The notes beneath the pieces are model-generated. The model made no database searches and was not told the origin of the DNA. It was given only the letters and a program-made list of their open reading frames with translations. A stretch of DNA of 64,000 bases from Cytophagales bacterium (GTDB lineage Bacteria; Bacteroidota; Bacteroidia; Cytophagales; Spirosomataceae), in the NCBI GenBank assembly GCA_013298025.1, contig JAAFJE010000008.1:150676-214675 (forward strand), given 5' to 3'. The position numbers and the translations under genes are program-made. Shown here piece after piece: positions 26,909 through 35,245 of this stretch. How positions within the stretch are numbered: the stretch's first letter is position 1; every line of letters starts with the position of its first letter.

Positions 26909-28207
26909 TTACAATTTGTATTTTTTCAATGTATTTTCAAAATTTGCAGATTTCACAAAGTTTTGTTTTTGCTTGTTGACTTGGATAATTTCTAAAAAAC
27001 CTAAATCAACTAATGATTTTAAATCTGTTCTTGCAGTAAAGTTTGATACATTGAATCTTGATTCCATTTCCTTAGTGTTTAAAATCCTATCTGAGTCATC
27101 ATGTATTATTTTTAAAATTTGTGCCATTCTATCATTTACTCCTGGTATTTTCATAAACTTTGCAGCTTGGAACACTTCCTTCTGTTTTCGGCTGATATAC
27201 TCTTTCAGTGCATCAAATGCTTTTTTCATCGTTTTAATATGATAGGTTATAAAATAGGTCAAATCATTCCCGTCTATTTCCGAATAGAGGTATGCTTTTT
27301 CATATTGTAATTTGGAATCTTTGATAATTCTTGAAATAGACAAATATTCTGTAAGCCAATATCCCTTTTTGAGCATATACCAATAAAATATTGCCCTTGC
27401 TGTACGCCCATTTCCATCTGTAAAGGGATGCACCCATCCAATCATAAAATGAATGATACAGCCTTTAATTATCGGGTGGATAAACTCTTCGGTATCGGTA
27501 TTGAAAAATGTACATAGGTCATCTATGAGTTTTTTTAGGTCAGGTTGTAAAGGAGGTGTGTGTACAATCTCACCATTAATATGATTTACGACATGTACAT
27601 TGTCATTTTCTCTAAGTTTTCCTTCATCTTCTATATCATCTAGTGTATCGCTTGTTATGAGTTTATGAATATATAATAAATTATCGACCGTCAAATCTTC
27701 ACTTTTATGTTGAACTATATATTTCATCGTAATGAAATTGTTTAGAATCATTTGCTCAGATTTATTTTTAGGCTTTTTCTGTTGCTGAATCATTTCTTTA
27801 GCCTTCTTTCTAGTTGTATTAGCTCCTTCCATTTGGCTACTAGAAATAGCCTCTTCCATGATAGAGCTAATCATAAATTTTGTCTTATCAGTTTCAGCAA
27901 TACCGATGTTGCTCCCTAATATTCCACCAATGTGCATATCAAATTGATGTAGAGATTTTTGAATATAATCTGTCATCACATAATGAAACTTTGATGAATG
28001 AAATTTAAGTTCTTTTTTCCTTAGAAATCGAAATAGTTTTATGGCACTCCATAGTTCTTTAGGAGTACAGTCTTTTGCTTTGTATTTTATTTTATCCCAA
28101 TATAAATACTCATCTTGTATTTTTTGTAGATGTCCATTCATCTGAAAATCAACCATCAGTCGTATGGTTTGGTCTGTATTTTCAATTTGCGGGGCTTGTT
28201 CAATCAT
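26909..28207 (-). CDS. Fic family protein, class II, with winged-helix tail
   Basis: 432 residues from the ATG of MIEQAPQIENTD. The Fic motif HPFTDGNGRTAR (260-271) is complete. Upstream, ISSSQMEGAN (121-130) contains the inhibitory [ST]xxxE[GN] helix motif (Ser123...Glu127-Gly128), which makes this a self-inhibited class II Fic protein. An N-terminal DUF4172-like or Fic_N helical domain precedes it, and a C-terminal winged helix (NTKEMESRFNVSNFTARTDLKSLVDLGFLE, about 376-405) follows. Such enzymes AMPylate (or de-AMPylate) protein hydroxyls. The DNA-binding tail suggests autoregulation. It sits in an accessory island next to a DUF1016 remnant and an ATPase-TOPRIM operon. Confidence 0.88.
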   Translation of the reverse strand: MIEQAPQIENTDQTIRLMVDFQMNGHLQKIQDEYLYWDKIKYKAKDCTPKELWSAIKLFRFLRKKELKFHSSKFHYVMTDYIQKSLHQFDMHIGGILGSNIGIAETDKTKFMISSIMEEAISSSQMEGANTTRKKAKEMIQQQKKPKNKSEQMILNNFITMKYIVQHKSEDLTVDNLLYIHKLITSDTLDDIEDEGKLRENDNVHVVNHINGEIVHTPPLQPDLKKLIDDLCTFFNTDTEEFIHPIIKGCIIHFMIGWVHPFTDGNGRTARAIFYWYMLKKGYWLTEYLSISRIIKDSKLQYEKAYLYSEIDGNDLTYFITYHIKTMKKAFDALKEYISRKQKEVFQAAKFMKIPGVNDRMAQILKIIHDDSDRILNTKEMESRFNVSNFTARTDLKSLVDLGFLEIIQVNKQKQNFVKSANFENTLKKYKL

Positions 28208-28243
28208 CTTAGATTCATAAAGTTTATACCAGTGAAGATAAAT

Positions 28244-28280
28244 AAAAACCACGAGATTTTAAATAAATCTCGTGGTTTTT
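28244..28280 (-). terminator. Terminator upstream of fic
   Basis: Perfect 16-bp stem (AAAAACCACGAGATTT and complement), 5-nt loop, T-runs on both strands. It probably ends reverse-strand transcripts coming from the ATPase-TOPRIM operon and insulates fic. Confidence 0.85.
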
Positions 28281-28338
28281 ATTTGTTCGTTTTTTTGATA
28301 TACTGTCTTCTAACGATTTTCCTAACAACTGACACAGT

Positions 28339-28464
28339 TCAGAGAACACTTCCCTTTACCTGTTTGGCAATTAGGGTTCGGGCAGTCTTGATTTGACTGA
28401 TTGCCTGATGTAAAATCTCGGTATAATCAGCATCGTTGATATTTATTTGAGCTTTGTTGGTCAT
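28339..28464 (-). pseudogene. N-terminal remnant of a DUF1016 (YhcG-like) nuclease
   Basis: A 41-residue frame starts MTNKAQININDADYTEILHQ and continues AISQIKTARTLIAKQV, matching the conserved start of the DUF1016 N-terminal domain (IL..I...I..AR..IA.QVN). It then reads KGSVL and stops, exactly where the family continues with YW.IG. A second frame downstream is open for about 25 codons but not recognisable. I read it as the stub left by an internal deletion. Confidence 0.45.
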
Positions 28465-28767
28465 ATCTAAAATCCTGATTTTTTTACTACAACTGAATCA
28501 AAAAAGCTCATTTTACGTGAGATAGTTTTGATAATTGAAGCGTAGCTTAGACAGGCGTTGTTAATCTTAGCGCCCCCCAAGAAAACGCCACAACGATTGA
28601 AAAATTTCTAAACTGTACTGCAAGCGTGACGCTCTTTTATCTTTGGGGTCGTAGGAACGCTACGCTTAAATTACGAGCGGTTTGAGCTACTGAAGCCAAT
28701 TGTTGCAATTAGAGCCTGAATTTTATTTTTGTTCCATTTATTAAACTTGGAACAGCAAGGGTGTAGT
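28465..28767. other. Gap without a gene
   Basis: 303 bp, somewhat more GC-rich than the surroundings, with separated complementary words GAAGCGTAGC (28538-28547) and GCTACGCTT (28659-28667). I see no coding frame, repeat family or convincing hairpin. Confidence 0.3.
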
Positions 28768-29505
28768 TCATTCTATTAGGCTTGCAAATTCTCCAAATGA
28801 AGCACATTTATCAATACTCCTAAGATATTCAAAATCTTCTTTCTGCAAAGATGCCATTATCGCCTCAATATTGCCCTTGCTTTTTTTGTAGGTTTCATTA
28901 GCCAACTCATAGATTTGCTCCATTGTTTTTGCAGGGTGAAAAAAAGTAGTTTCAGGGTTGATTAGTTCAAGATTGAAACCAAGATTTGCTTCAATATATT
29001 CAACTGTTAGTAATGGATTAATTTTTTCAAAACAATTATGAAAACCCAAAACCCAACTTTCAGCCTCCATAATTGCAAAAGAAAAATCAATTTGATTTGA
29101 TTTTTCAGCGACTTTAGCAATTTGTTCTTTGGTACTTTGTTTAAATTCTTCATTCAAATCAAAGTCAATTTTTCCTACCTCTTTAGCTAATTCACGATAA
29201 TTCTTGGAATACATATCACGTAACCCAATAATTCGAGTAAACCCACTGCTCCACAGATATTTTTCTCTATTCAAAATTCTTGTCAAAACAGCATTATCAT
29301 TTCCTACATTGATAATTTGAAAGTAATGTTCCGCATTTATTGCTCCCTCACTGCTTGGAAAAGGATATTCTGAAGTATGAAAATTACTGTCCGTGAAAAG
29401 TGTATAACATTCAATTCCAATATTTTGGTATTCAAATTTTTTCAAAAGGTATTCCCGAACAAAAACAAGTTCTGTCTGACCTTCTACAAATATAGCAGTC
29501 TTCAT
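28768..29505 (-). CDS. TOPRIM-like protein (DUF4276-like), second gene of a two-gene operon
   Basis: 245 residues. The start MKTAIFVEGQTELVFVREYL matches the first TOPRIM strand with its conserved Glu (E8 in VEGQTE). IIGLRDMYSKNY (about 92-103) fits the D-containing second motif, and FAIMEAESWVLGFHN (about 142-156) matches the (M)EAE.W.L block typical of DUF4276 proteins. TOPRIM proteins cut or reseal DNA/RNA with Mg2+. It overlaps the ATPase gene upstream by 4 bp (ATGA), so the two are translationally coupled. The architecture parallels ATPase + TOPRIM defence pairs such as PARIS (AriA/AriB) and split OLD systems, but this family assignment is by eye. Confidence 0.7.
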   Translation of the reverse strand: MKTAIFVEGQTELVFVREYLLKKFEYQNIGIECYTLFTDSNFHTSEYPFPSSEGAINAEHYFQIINVGNDNAVLTRILNREKYLWSSGFTRIIGLRDMYSKNYRELAKEVGKIDFDLNEEFKQSTKEQIAKVAEKSNQIDFSFAIMEAESWVLGFHNCFEKINPLLTVEYIEANLGFNLELINPETTFFHPAKTMEQIYELANETYKKSKGNIEAIMASLQKEDFEYLRSIDKCASFGEFASLIE

Positions 29506-30587
29506 ATTATTTCGTTTTGAGTTTGTAGAAGGAAATCGGAAGAAAATAAATCAAAATTTGACAATCCCGTAAGGCGAAATTTCCTGAATAAATTTTGGCT
29601 ATTTTGCAGGTTCAAGCAAGTAATTTTTTTTCCGTTTCTACGCAAAATATTCCAATATTTTATATCCACTTCGTCCATCAAAAAACTATCATTTGACGTA
29701 GCGACTAATTGAATATCTGTATTCTCACATTTACTAAAAATAAGAGAACCTAATTTCCTTGCTCTGTCATAATCCAAACCTTCACAAAAATCATCAATGA
29801 TAATCATAGCAGGCTTTTTACGACTAATCAGGTATTCCACATAAACCAAAATTGCCAGAGTACGAAACATACCTTGCGAAAGTTTATAATGAGGTAAAGC
29901 CTTACTTATATTTTTTTCCTTTACGTATAAAATAGAATATTCAACTTTATCTTGCGAACTAATATCGCTGACTTCGTACCCTAATGAATTAAAATCAGTA
30001 ATAATTTTCAGGATACTTTCTTTCTTTAAGGATTTGAAAAGATTAGGTATATCCTCAACAGCAGTTAGCAAGTCATATTCTTGCTCATTGAGTTTAGAAT
30101 ATGGAGAGATGTTACCAAACTTAAAACCATAACAGTTTTCAGCCCAATTACTGATGTCCTCCAAATATGGATATTTCCTAACATCACGATTGACGTGAAG
30201 CGTAAGTTTATTATTAGGCGGATAAATCGTGTCGTTCTTTTGTGTTACAAAATTTTTTAATACAACTTCTCCCTGTTGATGGTGGCGAAATAATACTTGC
30301 GTACCATCAATGCTAATTTTTTCAGCAGTTACAATGCCTTCGTCTTGATATTTAGTAGCAAATTCAAAAGTTATTTTTTGGTCTTGATGATTGATAAAGT
30401 CAATCGACCACCGACTGCCCCAATTTAAAGTCTTTTTTTGGGTAATCATTTTTATTAATAAATCAAGAGTTGATAAAGTTCTTGATTTACCTGTGGCATT
30501 TTTTGCTACTATCAAATTTAGATTATTTAGTTGCAAATTTGACAATTCCCAGAATGGGTCAATATAAGATAAATTAGTGAGTTTCAT
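29502..30587 (-). CDS. ABC/OLD-type AAA ATPase, first gene of a two-gene operon
   Basis: 361 residues. Walker A is VAKNATGKSRT (27-37), with Ala in place of the first Gly. An ABC-like signature LSQGMFRTLAI lies near 237, and Walker B plus D-loop reads AMIIIDDFCEGLD (about 262-274). The switch region is VATSND, where OLD/ABC ATPases usually have THS or a His. No nuclease domain is fused; instead a separate TOPRIM-like gene follows with a 4-bp overlap. Length and layout match the small AAA_15/AAA_21 ATPases of anti-phage systems, where the ATPase senses infection and releases a toxic nuclease. That role is an inference from architecture and island context. Confidence 0.75.
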   Translation of the reverse strand: MKLTNLSYIDPFWELSNLQLNNLNLIVAKNATGKSRTLSTLDLLIKMITQKKTLNWGSRWSIDFINHQDQKITFEFATKYQDEGIVTAEKISIDGTQVLFRHHQQGEVVLKNFVTQKNDTIYPPNNKLTLHVNRDVRKYPYLEDISNWAENCYGFKFGNISPYSKLNEQEYDLLTAVEDIPNLFKSLKKESILKIITDFNSLGYEVSDISSQDKVEYSILYVKEKNISKALPHYKLSQGMFRTLAILVYVEYLISRKKPAMIIIDDFCEGLDYDRARKLGSLIFSKCENTDIQLVATSNDSFLMDEVDIKYWNILRRNGKKITCLNLQNSQNLFRKFRLTGLSNFDLFSSDFLLQTQNEII

Positions 30588-30836
30588 ATTCTGTTTTTAT
30601 TACTGAATTACACACAACCCGTAAATATACGAACGTTTGCTCTTTTTTCTAAAGTTAAATAATTGGTACAAATAAAGCTATAAATCAATTTTCCAAATTT
30701 TTAAATTACTTATTTTCAGCAAGTTGTATGTTAATTTTCTTGGTTATTTTTCTCAATAATACAAAATGTGAAATGCAAAAATCACACCCTAAACCATAAA
30801 TACTCCCTATGAAAAGCCTTATTCTTATTAACTCTG

Positions 30837-30962
30837 GCGTTAAGCCCTTTCAACCTTTATAATTGACATTTACATTTAGTGATAAGCCTTTTCAATCTTT
30901 ATAATTGCCACTTTCATTTAGCGTTAAGCTATTCCAATCTTTATAACTGTCACTTACCTTTA
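30837..30962 (+). repeat. Three tandem 42-bp degenerate repeats
   Basis: Units 30837-30878, 30879-30920 and 30921-30962 each follow G(C/T)G(T/A)TAAGC--TT-CAA-CTTTATAA-TG-CA-TTACATTTA. They differ at roughly a quarter of positions, so they are old. The remainder of the 555-bp gap 30588-31142 is AT-rich and shows no gene. Confidence 0.75.
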
Positions 30963-31142
30963 GCAAAATCTCTATCATTTTTTGCAATGTTTTGGTGTTT
31001 TAAGCCAACAAACGAATTTTAGCACGTATCAAATCATCATTCAAGACGTGCTAAATCATGTTTTAAGGCGTTTGCTGTGTTTTGAGGGGCAAACTTTGAG
31101 CCATCAATTCAACGAGGCGAAAACCTCCTAAACATTCAAAAA

Positions 31143-31844
31143 ATGAAAACGCAAATCAAATCTCTTCTCTTTATTTGTTCGCTTGTAATCGCTTTCATCA
31201 GTAAAGCTCAAACCGAGCCTGCTCGTGTAAGCTTTACTATCAAAAACCCTTCGCTCAAAAACAAACTGATTGGCTTTAGTAGCTACAATACGCAATTACA
31301 AAAACTGACGGGTGGCTATGGCTATGGCTTAAATGCACTGGCTTCGCACGCTGTCAATTTGCCTTCGCCTGTGTATGTTTATCAAGAAAAAGGTGGAGAA
31401 AAAGAATTGTTTTGCGTAGTAACACAGAAAGACGATGGAAAGGTATTTTTCCTCAATCAAAGCTATGACATTACTCGTGAACAGTACTTAGACTTTGCTC
31501 GGGCAGAGATGGCTCAGAAGCAACATGAAAAAATTCAAGACGAAAATTCCATAGAAAGTATTGCCAAAAAACTGGGTATCAAATTGGTGGGTGTCAATAT
31601 CAAAGGGGCATCTTGGTTTCCTTCGATGGCCCATGTGCGTTATGAATTGCCTTGGGCAAACGACAAGCAAAGAGGTTTTTCGAGCCCTTTGAGTAAGACA
31701 AAAAATAACTATGTATTTCTGCCCGTGGGTACAAAAATCTATCAGTGTAGCGATAAGTTTTGGGATAGTAATGTAAAATTCACCGAGAAATTACTACTAA
31801 CCATAGAAGGAAGTAAAGACGATTATACGGTTTCGTTACAGTAA
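31143..31844 (+). CDS. Hypothetical secreted protein
   Basis: 233 residues with a signal peptide (MKTQIKSLLFICSLVIAFISKAQ). The mature part contains NPSLKNKLIGFSSYNTQL, a Gly/Tyr-rich GGYGYGLNALASH stretch (about 57-69), a helical KQHEKIQDENSIESIAKKLG segment, and ends in short beta-like strings (VFLPVGTKIYQC, LLLTIEG). I recognise no domain. It precedes doxX by 67 bp in the same direction and may be in one operon with doxX and the AraC regulator. Confidence 0.6.
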   Translation: MKTQIKSLLFICSLVIAFISKAQTEPARVSFTIKNPSLKNKLIGFSSYNTQLQKLTGGYGYGLNALASHAVNLPSPVYVYQEKGGEKELFCVVTQKDDGKVFFLNQSYDITREQYLDFARAEMAQKQHEKIQDENSIESIAKKLGIKLVGVNIKGASWFPSMAHVRYELPWANDKQRGFSSPLSKTKNNYVFLPVGTKIYQCSDKFWDSNVKFTEKLLLTIEGSKDDYTVSLQ

Positions 31845-31911
31845 AAATCGAGATATTTATTCAAGTAAAACGCAAAAAAATCATTTTAATTCAATTTTAA
31901 AAAACGAAATC

Positions 31912-32349
31912 ATGAAAGCATTATTCGCTAAAATCATCACTCCTGTTTATACTTCTGCTTGGTACACCGACTTGTTATTGGCTTTACCACGCATCATTGG
32001 CTGTTATTTTTTAGCCGTAAATTTTGGCGGAAGTAAGTTCCCTTGTCCAGATTGGTTTATCCAAGATGTAGCTAAATTTGGCTTTCCTTTTCCTGCCTTT
32101 TTTGCTTGGGCAGCAGTACTTGCCGAAACCTTCGGCGGAGCAATGTTAGTATTGGGTTTGGGTACTCGCTTGGCGGGTTTTATGGTGATGTGTACGATGT
32201 TGGTCGCTATTTTCTTTCAAAAATGGGGAGGCGAAGTATGGGAAATGTTGCCTGCCATGGGCTTCCTTTGGATTGCCTTGTACGCTATCGTGATGGGTTC
32301 TGGCACTTTCGGACTCGACCATTTTATTACAAAAAAGTGGTTTAAATAA
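31912..32349 (+). CDS. DoxX family membrane protein
   Basis: 145 residues with four hydrophobic helices. The family strings are LPRIIGCYFLAVNFGGSKF (about 25), FFAWAAVLAETFGGAMLVLG (about 64, the conserved E of helix 2) and TRLAGFMVMCTMLVAIF (about 86). DoxX-like proteins are inner-membrane redox-associated or HvfX-like components; the function here is open. Same direction as its neighbours. Confidence 0.85.
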   Translation: MKALFAKIITPVYTSAWYTDLLLALPRIIGCYFLAVNFGGSKFPCPDWFIQDVAKFGFPFPAFFAWAAVLAETFGGAMLVLGLGTRLAGFMVMCTMLVAIFFQKWGGEVWEMLPAMGFLWIALYAIVMGSGTFGLDHFITKKWFK

Positions 32350-32421
32350 AACATTTTACCCGTAAATTCATTTAATCATTTAGACTTCTCAATATTTACC
32401 CTGATTCAACCATTTTCCCAG

Positions 32422-33549
32422 ATGCAAATCTACTGGTCTAATTATTCTGTTCCGCTTTGGTTTGGTTTTATGCAAGCATGGATTTATGCTTTCCTATTTT
32501 GGAAAAGAGCCTATCAAAACAACCGTCTTTCCGACTACCTTTTGGGTTTGGTCTTGGTGGGTATGGCGTTTAATATTTGGGAGTATATGTTGGGATTTTC
32601 GGGCATTGAAATCCTTTGGCAAGAACTCAATTTTCTTCCAAGAACCTTTGGACTGGCTTTTCCTCCGCTTTGTTATTTTTATTTTAAAAGTCAGATTGAT
32701 AAAGATTTTCGTTTTAGGATAAAAGATATTTTCCATTTTTTGCCCTTTTTGATGGATACTTTTTACAGAATCATCATTTTTTCAATGGGAAAAGATTTTG
32801 TCCAATATTTCGAGAAAAATTATCACAACGCTTGGGGTATTGGTCATCTGGAACTGCTGACAAGTATCGTTCTGACTGCCTATTATATGTATCGGGCATT
32901 TAAGCTTTACAATCAATACAGGCTATGGACAAAAACACAATTTTCTGATATTGAATCGGTTAGTTTTAAGTGGTTTCGGAATTTATTGCTTGTATTACTT
33001 TTAGATTGGACTGTTTCATTGATTAAACTGGTAATCATTAGCAATTTTAAATTAGATTTTAAGCAAGACTGGTGGGATAATTTAATCGGTGTAATTTTGA
33101 TTTATTATATTTCTATCACGGGTTATGCCCAAGCTCAACCCACCAAAGATTTGGTTTTTAAAGAATCGGACGATACAGTATTGGAAAACCCACCCAAAGA
33201 AAAGTTTGAAGAAGAAGAACTGAGTAAATGGAAGACCAAAATACTGCATTTGATGCAAGAAGAGCAACTGTATTTACAGCCTGAACTTACACTTTCGGAT
33301 ATTGCTAGTCGCCTAAAAACCAATGTATCAGTACTTTCGGGCGTAGTGAACAATGCTTTTGGAAAGAATTTTAATGATTTTGTGAATGAATACCGAGTAA
33401 AAGAGTTTCAAAAAAGAGCTCTTTTACCAGAAAATAAAAACATTACACTCTTAGGCATTGCCTTCGACTGCGGATTTAATTCAAAAGCCACTTTCAATCG
33501 TTCCTTTAAAAAATTTACAGGAAAATCACCGAAAGAATTTTTAAGCTAA
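32422..33549 (+). CDS. Membrane-bound AraC-type transcriptional regulator
   Basis: 375 residues. The N-terminal ~235 residues have about seven hydrophobic helices (SVPLWFGFMQAWIYAFLF, YLLGLVLVGMAFNIWEYML, ...). The C-terminal ~100 residues are a double helix-turn-helix AraC domain (LTLSDIASRLKTNVSVLSGVVNNAFGKNFNDFVNEYRV ... ITLLGIAFDCGFNSKATFNRSFKKFTGKSPKEF). This 7TM-AraC layout is common in Bacteroidota and is thought to couple a membrane signal to transcription. The nearest targets would be the upstream secreted-protein and doxX genes. Confidence 0.88.
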   Translation: MQIYWSNYSVPLWFGFMQAWIYAFLFWKRAYQNNRLSDYLLGLVLVGMAFNIWEYMLGFSGIEILWQELNFLPRTFGLAFPPLCYFYFKSQIDKDFRFRIKDIFHFLPFLMDTFYRIIIFSMGKDFVQYFEKNYHNAWGIGHLELLTSIVLTAYYMYRAFKLYNQYRLWTKTQFSDIESVSFKWFRNLLLVLLLDWTVSLIKLVIISNFKLDFKQDWWDNLIGVILIYYISITGYAQAQPTKDLVFKESDDTVLENPPKEKFEEEELSKWKTKILHLMQEEQLYLQPELTLSDIASRLKTNVSVLSGVVNNAFGKNFNDFVNEYRVKEFQKRALLPENKNITLLGIAFDCGFNSKATFNRSFKKFTGKSPKEFLS

Positions 33550-33550
33550 A

Positions 33551-35074
33551 TTACCACTCTTCTTCTTTAATGTCCTTAGCAATGCGTTGATTGATATTGA
33601 TTTTTGCCCCTTTCAAGACATAAATCAAAACAGTATCTTCTCGTGCAAAACGGTTGATGCGTTGTGTGGCTAAATAAACGGTATCGAACAGAGGCTTTTC
33701 TTCGCTTCGGTCGTTGTTGTATTTTTCTCGTACCAATATCACATCTTGAATCGGCTTGTCGAGTTGAAACCAATGTACGTAATCGGCATTGAAGGTATGT
33801 GCCACCAAGCGAGGATTGCGTTTGTAGTAATTAATAGCACCGGCTTGTCCGTAATTATCGCATAAAACCAAGGTTGCGTCTGGATGTGGCAATTGGCTAA
33901 AAACGCTGTCCACTGCTCCTGCCAACGATTTCCAACCGAGCATATCGGCAAAATCTTGGGGTAAATCGTGATTTTCCCCATCTTCCCAACGCAATACGCC
34001 CCAAGGCTCATATTTTTCCCGATGCTGGCTGATATACACAGGAGTACGATTCGGAAAACCAATCTGATATAAGGGTACAAAAAGACCTAAAACGCTTGCT
34101 ACACTTGCCAGCCAAACATATTGACGAACGCTAACCTTCAAGCGATTTTCGGCATACACTACACCAAAAGCAATGTAAATAGGATACAGACCAATAGCGT
34201 AGTAATCTTTTGCCTTGAAATACATAAAAATACCCAAGGTAAAACAAAAACTCCATGCCAATGCACGGGCCATCGCAAATGCCTTATCCCTTGCCAAGGC
34301 ATACAAGCCCAGCAGTATCCAAACCAAAGCACCAAGGAAGAAAAACACTTGGTTTTTCAGAAAATCAAGGCGATCAACATGAACCAATTGGGTTTTTGCC
34401 AACAAGGCAAGGTGATGAAATACAGGGAAATGTTGTTGGTATTGCCAGTATAAATTGGGCATAATTAGCAACAATGCCAATACACTTGCTCCGTATAATT
34501 CTTTTTTGAAAAAGCACTGTCGTTGAGGAGTCAACAATACCGCAGGCAAAAAGCCCATAAGTAAAAAGACAATGTTGTATTTGTTCAAAAAACCCAAGGC
34601 AAAACAAACAGCCGCAAGATATATCCATTTGGCTTGCCATGTTTGAAAGTAACGCACCCAACAATAATACAGGCTTGTCCAAGCCAACACATCAAAGGAA
34701 TTGGGCTGAAACAACATATTCAGCCGCAACAAAACCGAAAATAACAAAGCTATTGCCGCCAAGGATTTTGCCCACAATCCTCCGCCCAAGGCTTCTATCA
34801 TGGCCCATACCACTACAAGGGTAAGTCCTCCGAACAAAGCAGGGAAAAAACGTACCCAAAATACATCGTTTCCTAAACTATGTATCAACCAAGCCACCCA
34901 AGAAGTAAAAGGTGGTACCGACATATAGCCCCATGCCAAATGCTGTGCTTGGTCGAGGTGCAAATATTCATCTCGGTGTAGGTCATAAAGTGGGTCGATG
35001 AGGCTGTATTGGGCTACGATTTTGAGTATAACCAATACACCCAAAATAACGTAATGCAACTTACGGTTGTTCAT
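33551..35074 (-). CDS. ArnT-like membrane glycosyltransferase (GT-C fold)
   Basis: 507 residues started at MNNRKLHYVILGVL; the longer open frame would add 46 residues of poor signal and is rejected. The first loop after helix 1 reads LYDLHRDEYLHLDQAQHLAWGY (about 25-46), the acidic DE/D motif of PMT_2/GT83 enzymes, followed by SVPPFTSWVAWL. About ten to twelve helices fill residues 60-350 and a periplasmic soluble domain the rest. Such enzymes move a sugar from a polyprenyl-phosphate donor to lipid A, protein or glycans outside the inner membrane. It is convergent with the AraC gene, with only 1 bp between stops. Confidence 0.8.
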   Translation of the reverse strand: MNNRKLHYVILGVLVILKIVAQYSLIDPLYDLHRDEYLHLDQAQHLAWGYMSVPPFTSWVAWLIHSLGNDVFWVRFFPALFGGLTLVVVWAMIEALGGGLWAKSLAAIALLFSVLLRLNMLFQPNSFDVLAWTSLYYCWVRYFQTWQAKWIYLAAVCFALGFLNKYNIVFLLMGFLPAVLLTPQRQCFFKKELYGASVLALLLIMPNLYWQYQQHFPVFHHLALLAKTQLVHVDRLDFLKNQVFFFLGALVWILLGLYALARDKAFAMARALAWSFCFTLGIFMYFKAKDYYAIGLYPIYIAFGVVYAENRLKVSVRQYVWLASVASVLGLFVPLYQIGFPNRTPVYISQHREKYEPWGVLRWEDGENHDLPQDFADMLGWKSLAGAVDSVFSQLPHPDATLVLCDNYGQAGAINYYKRNPRLVAHTFNADYVHWFQLDKPIQDVILVREKYNNDRSEEKPLFDTVYLATQRINRFAREDTVLIYVLKGAKININQRIAKDIKEEEW

Positions 35075-35207
35075 GACATGGGAAGCAATAGCGGTGAAAA
35101 TCAATAGGAAAGGGTTCTTGCTTAAAAGGAGCAAATGATTGTTGTTTGGTGTCGGCATTGCTTGAAATAATGCAGAAATAAACGTGCGAGTCCGACACCA
35201 AACAACT

Positions 35208-35238
35208 ACCACCAGAAGTGTGCTACTCTTCTGGTGGT
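35208..35238 (-). terminator. Hairpin after the FadL-like gene
   Basis: Perfect 11-bp stem (ACCACCAGAAG / CTTCTGGTGGT), 9-nt loop, just past the reverse-strand stop at 35246. The T-run is weak. Confidence 0.6.
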
Positions 35239-35245
35239 CAATTTA

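Noticed and set aside
28465..28767. Small gene or RNA in the gap before the TOPRIM-like gene
   Set aside because: No frame with a start, motif or good codon use; the separated GAAGCGTAGC/GCTACGCTT words are 110 bp apart without supporting structure.
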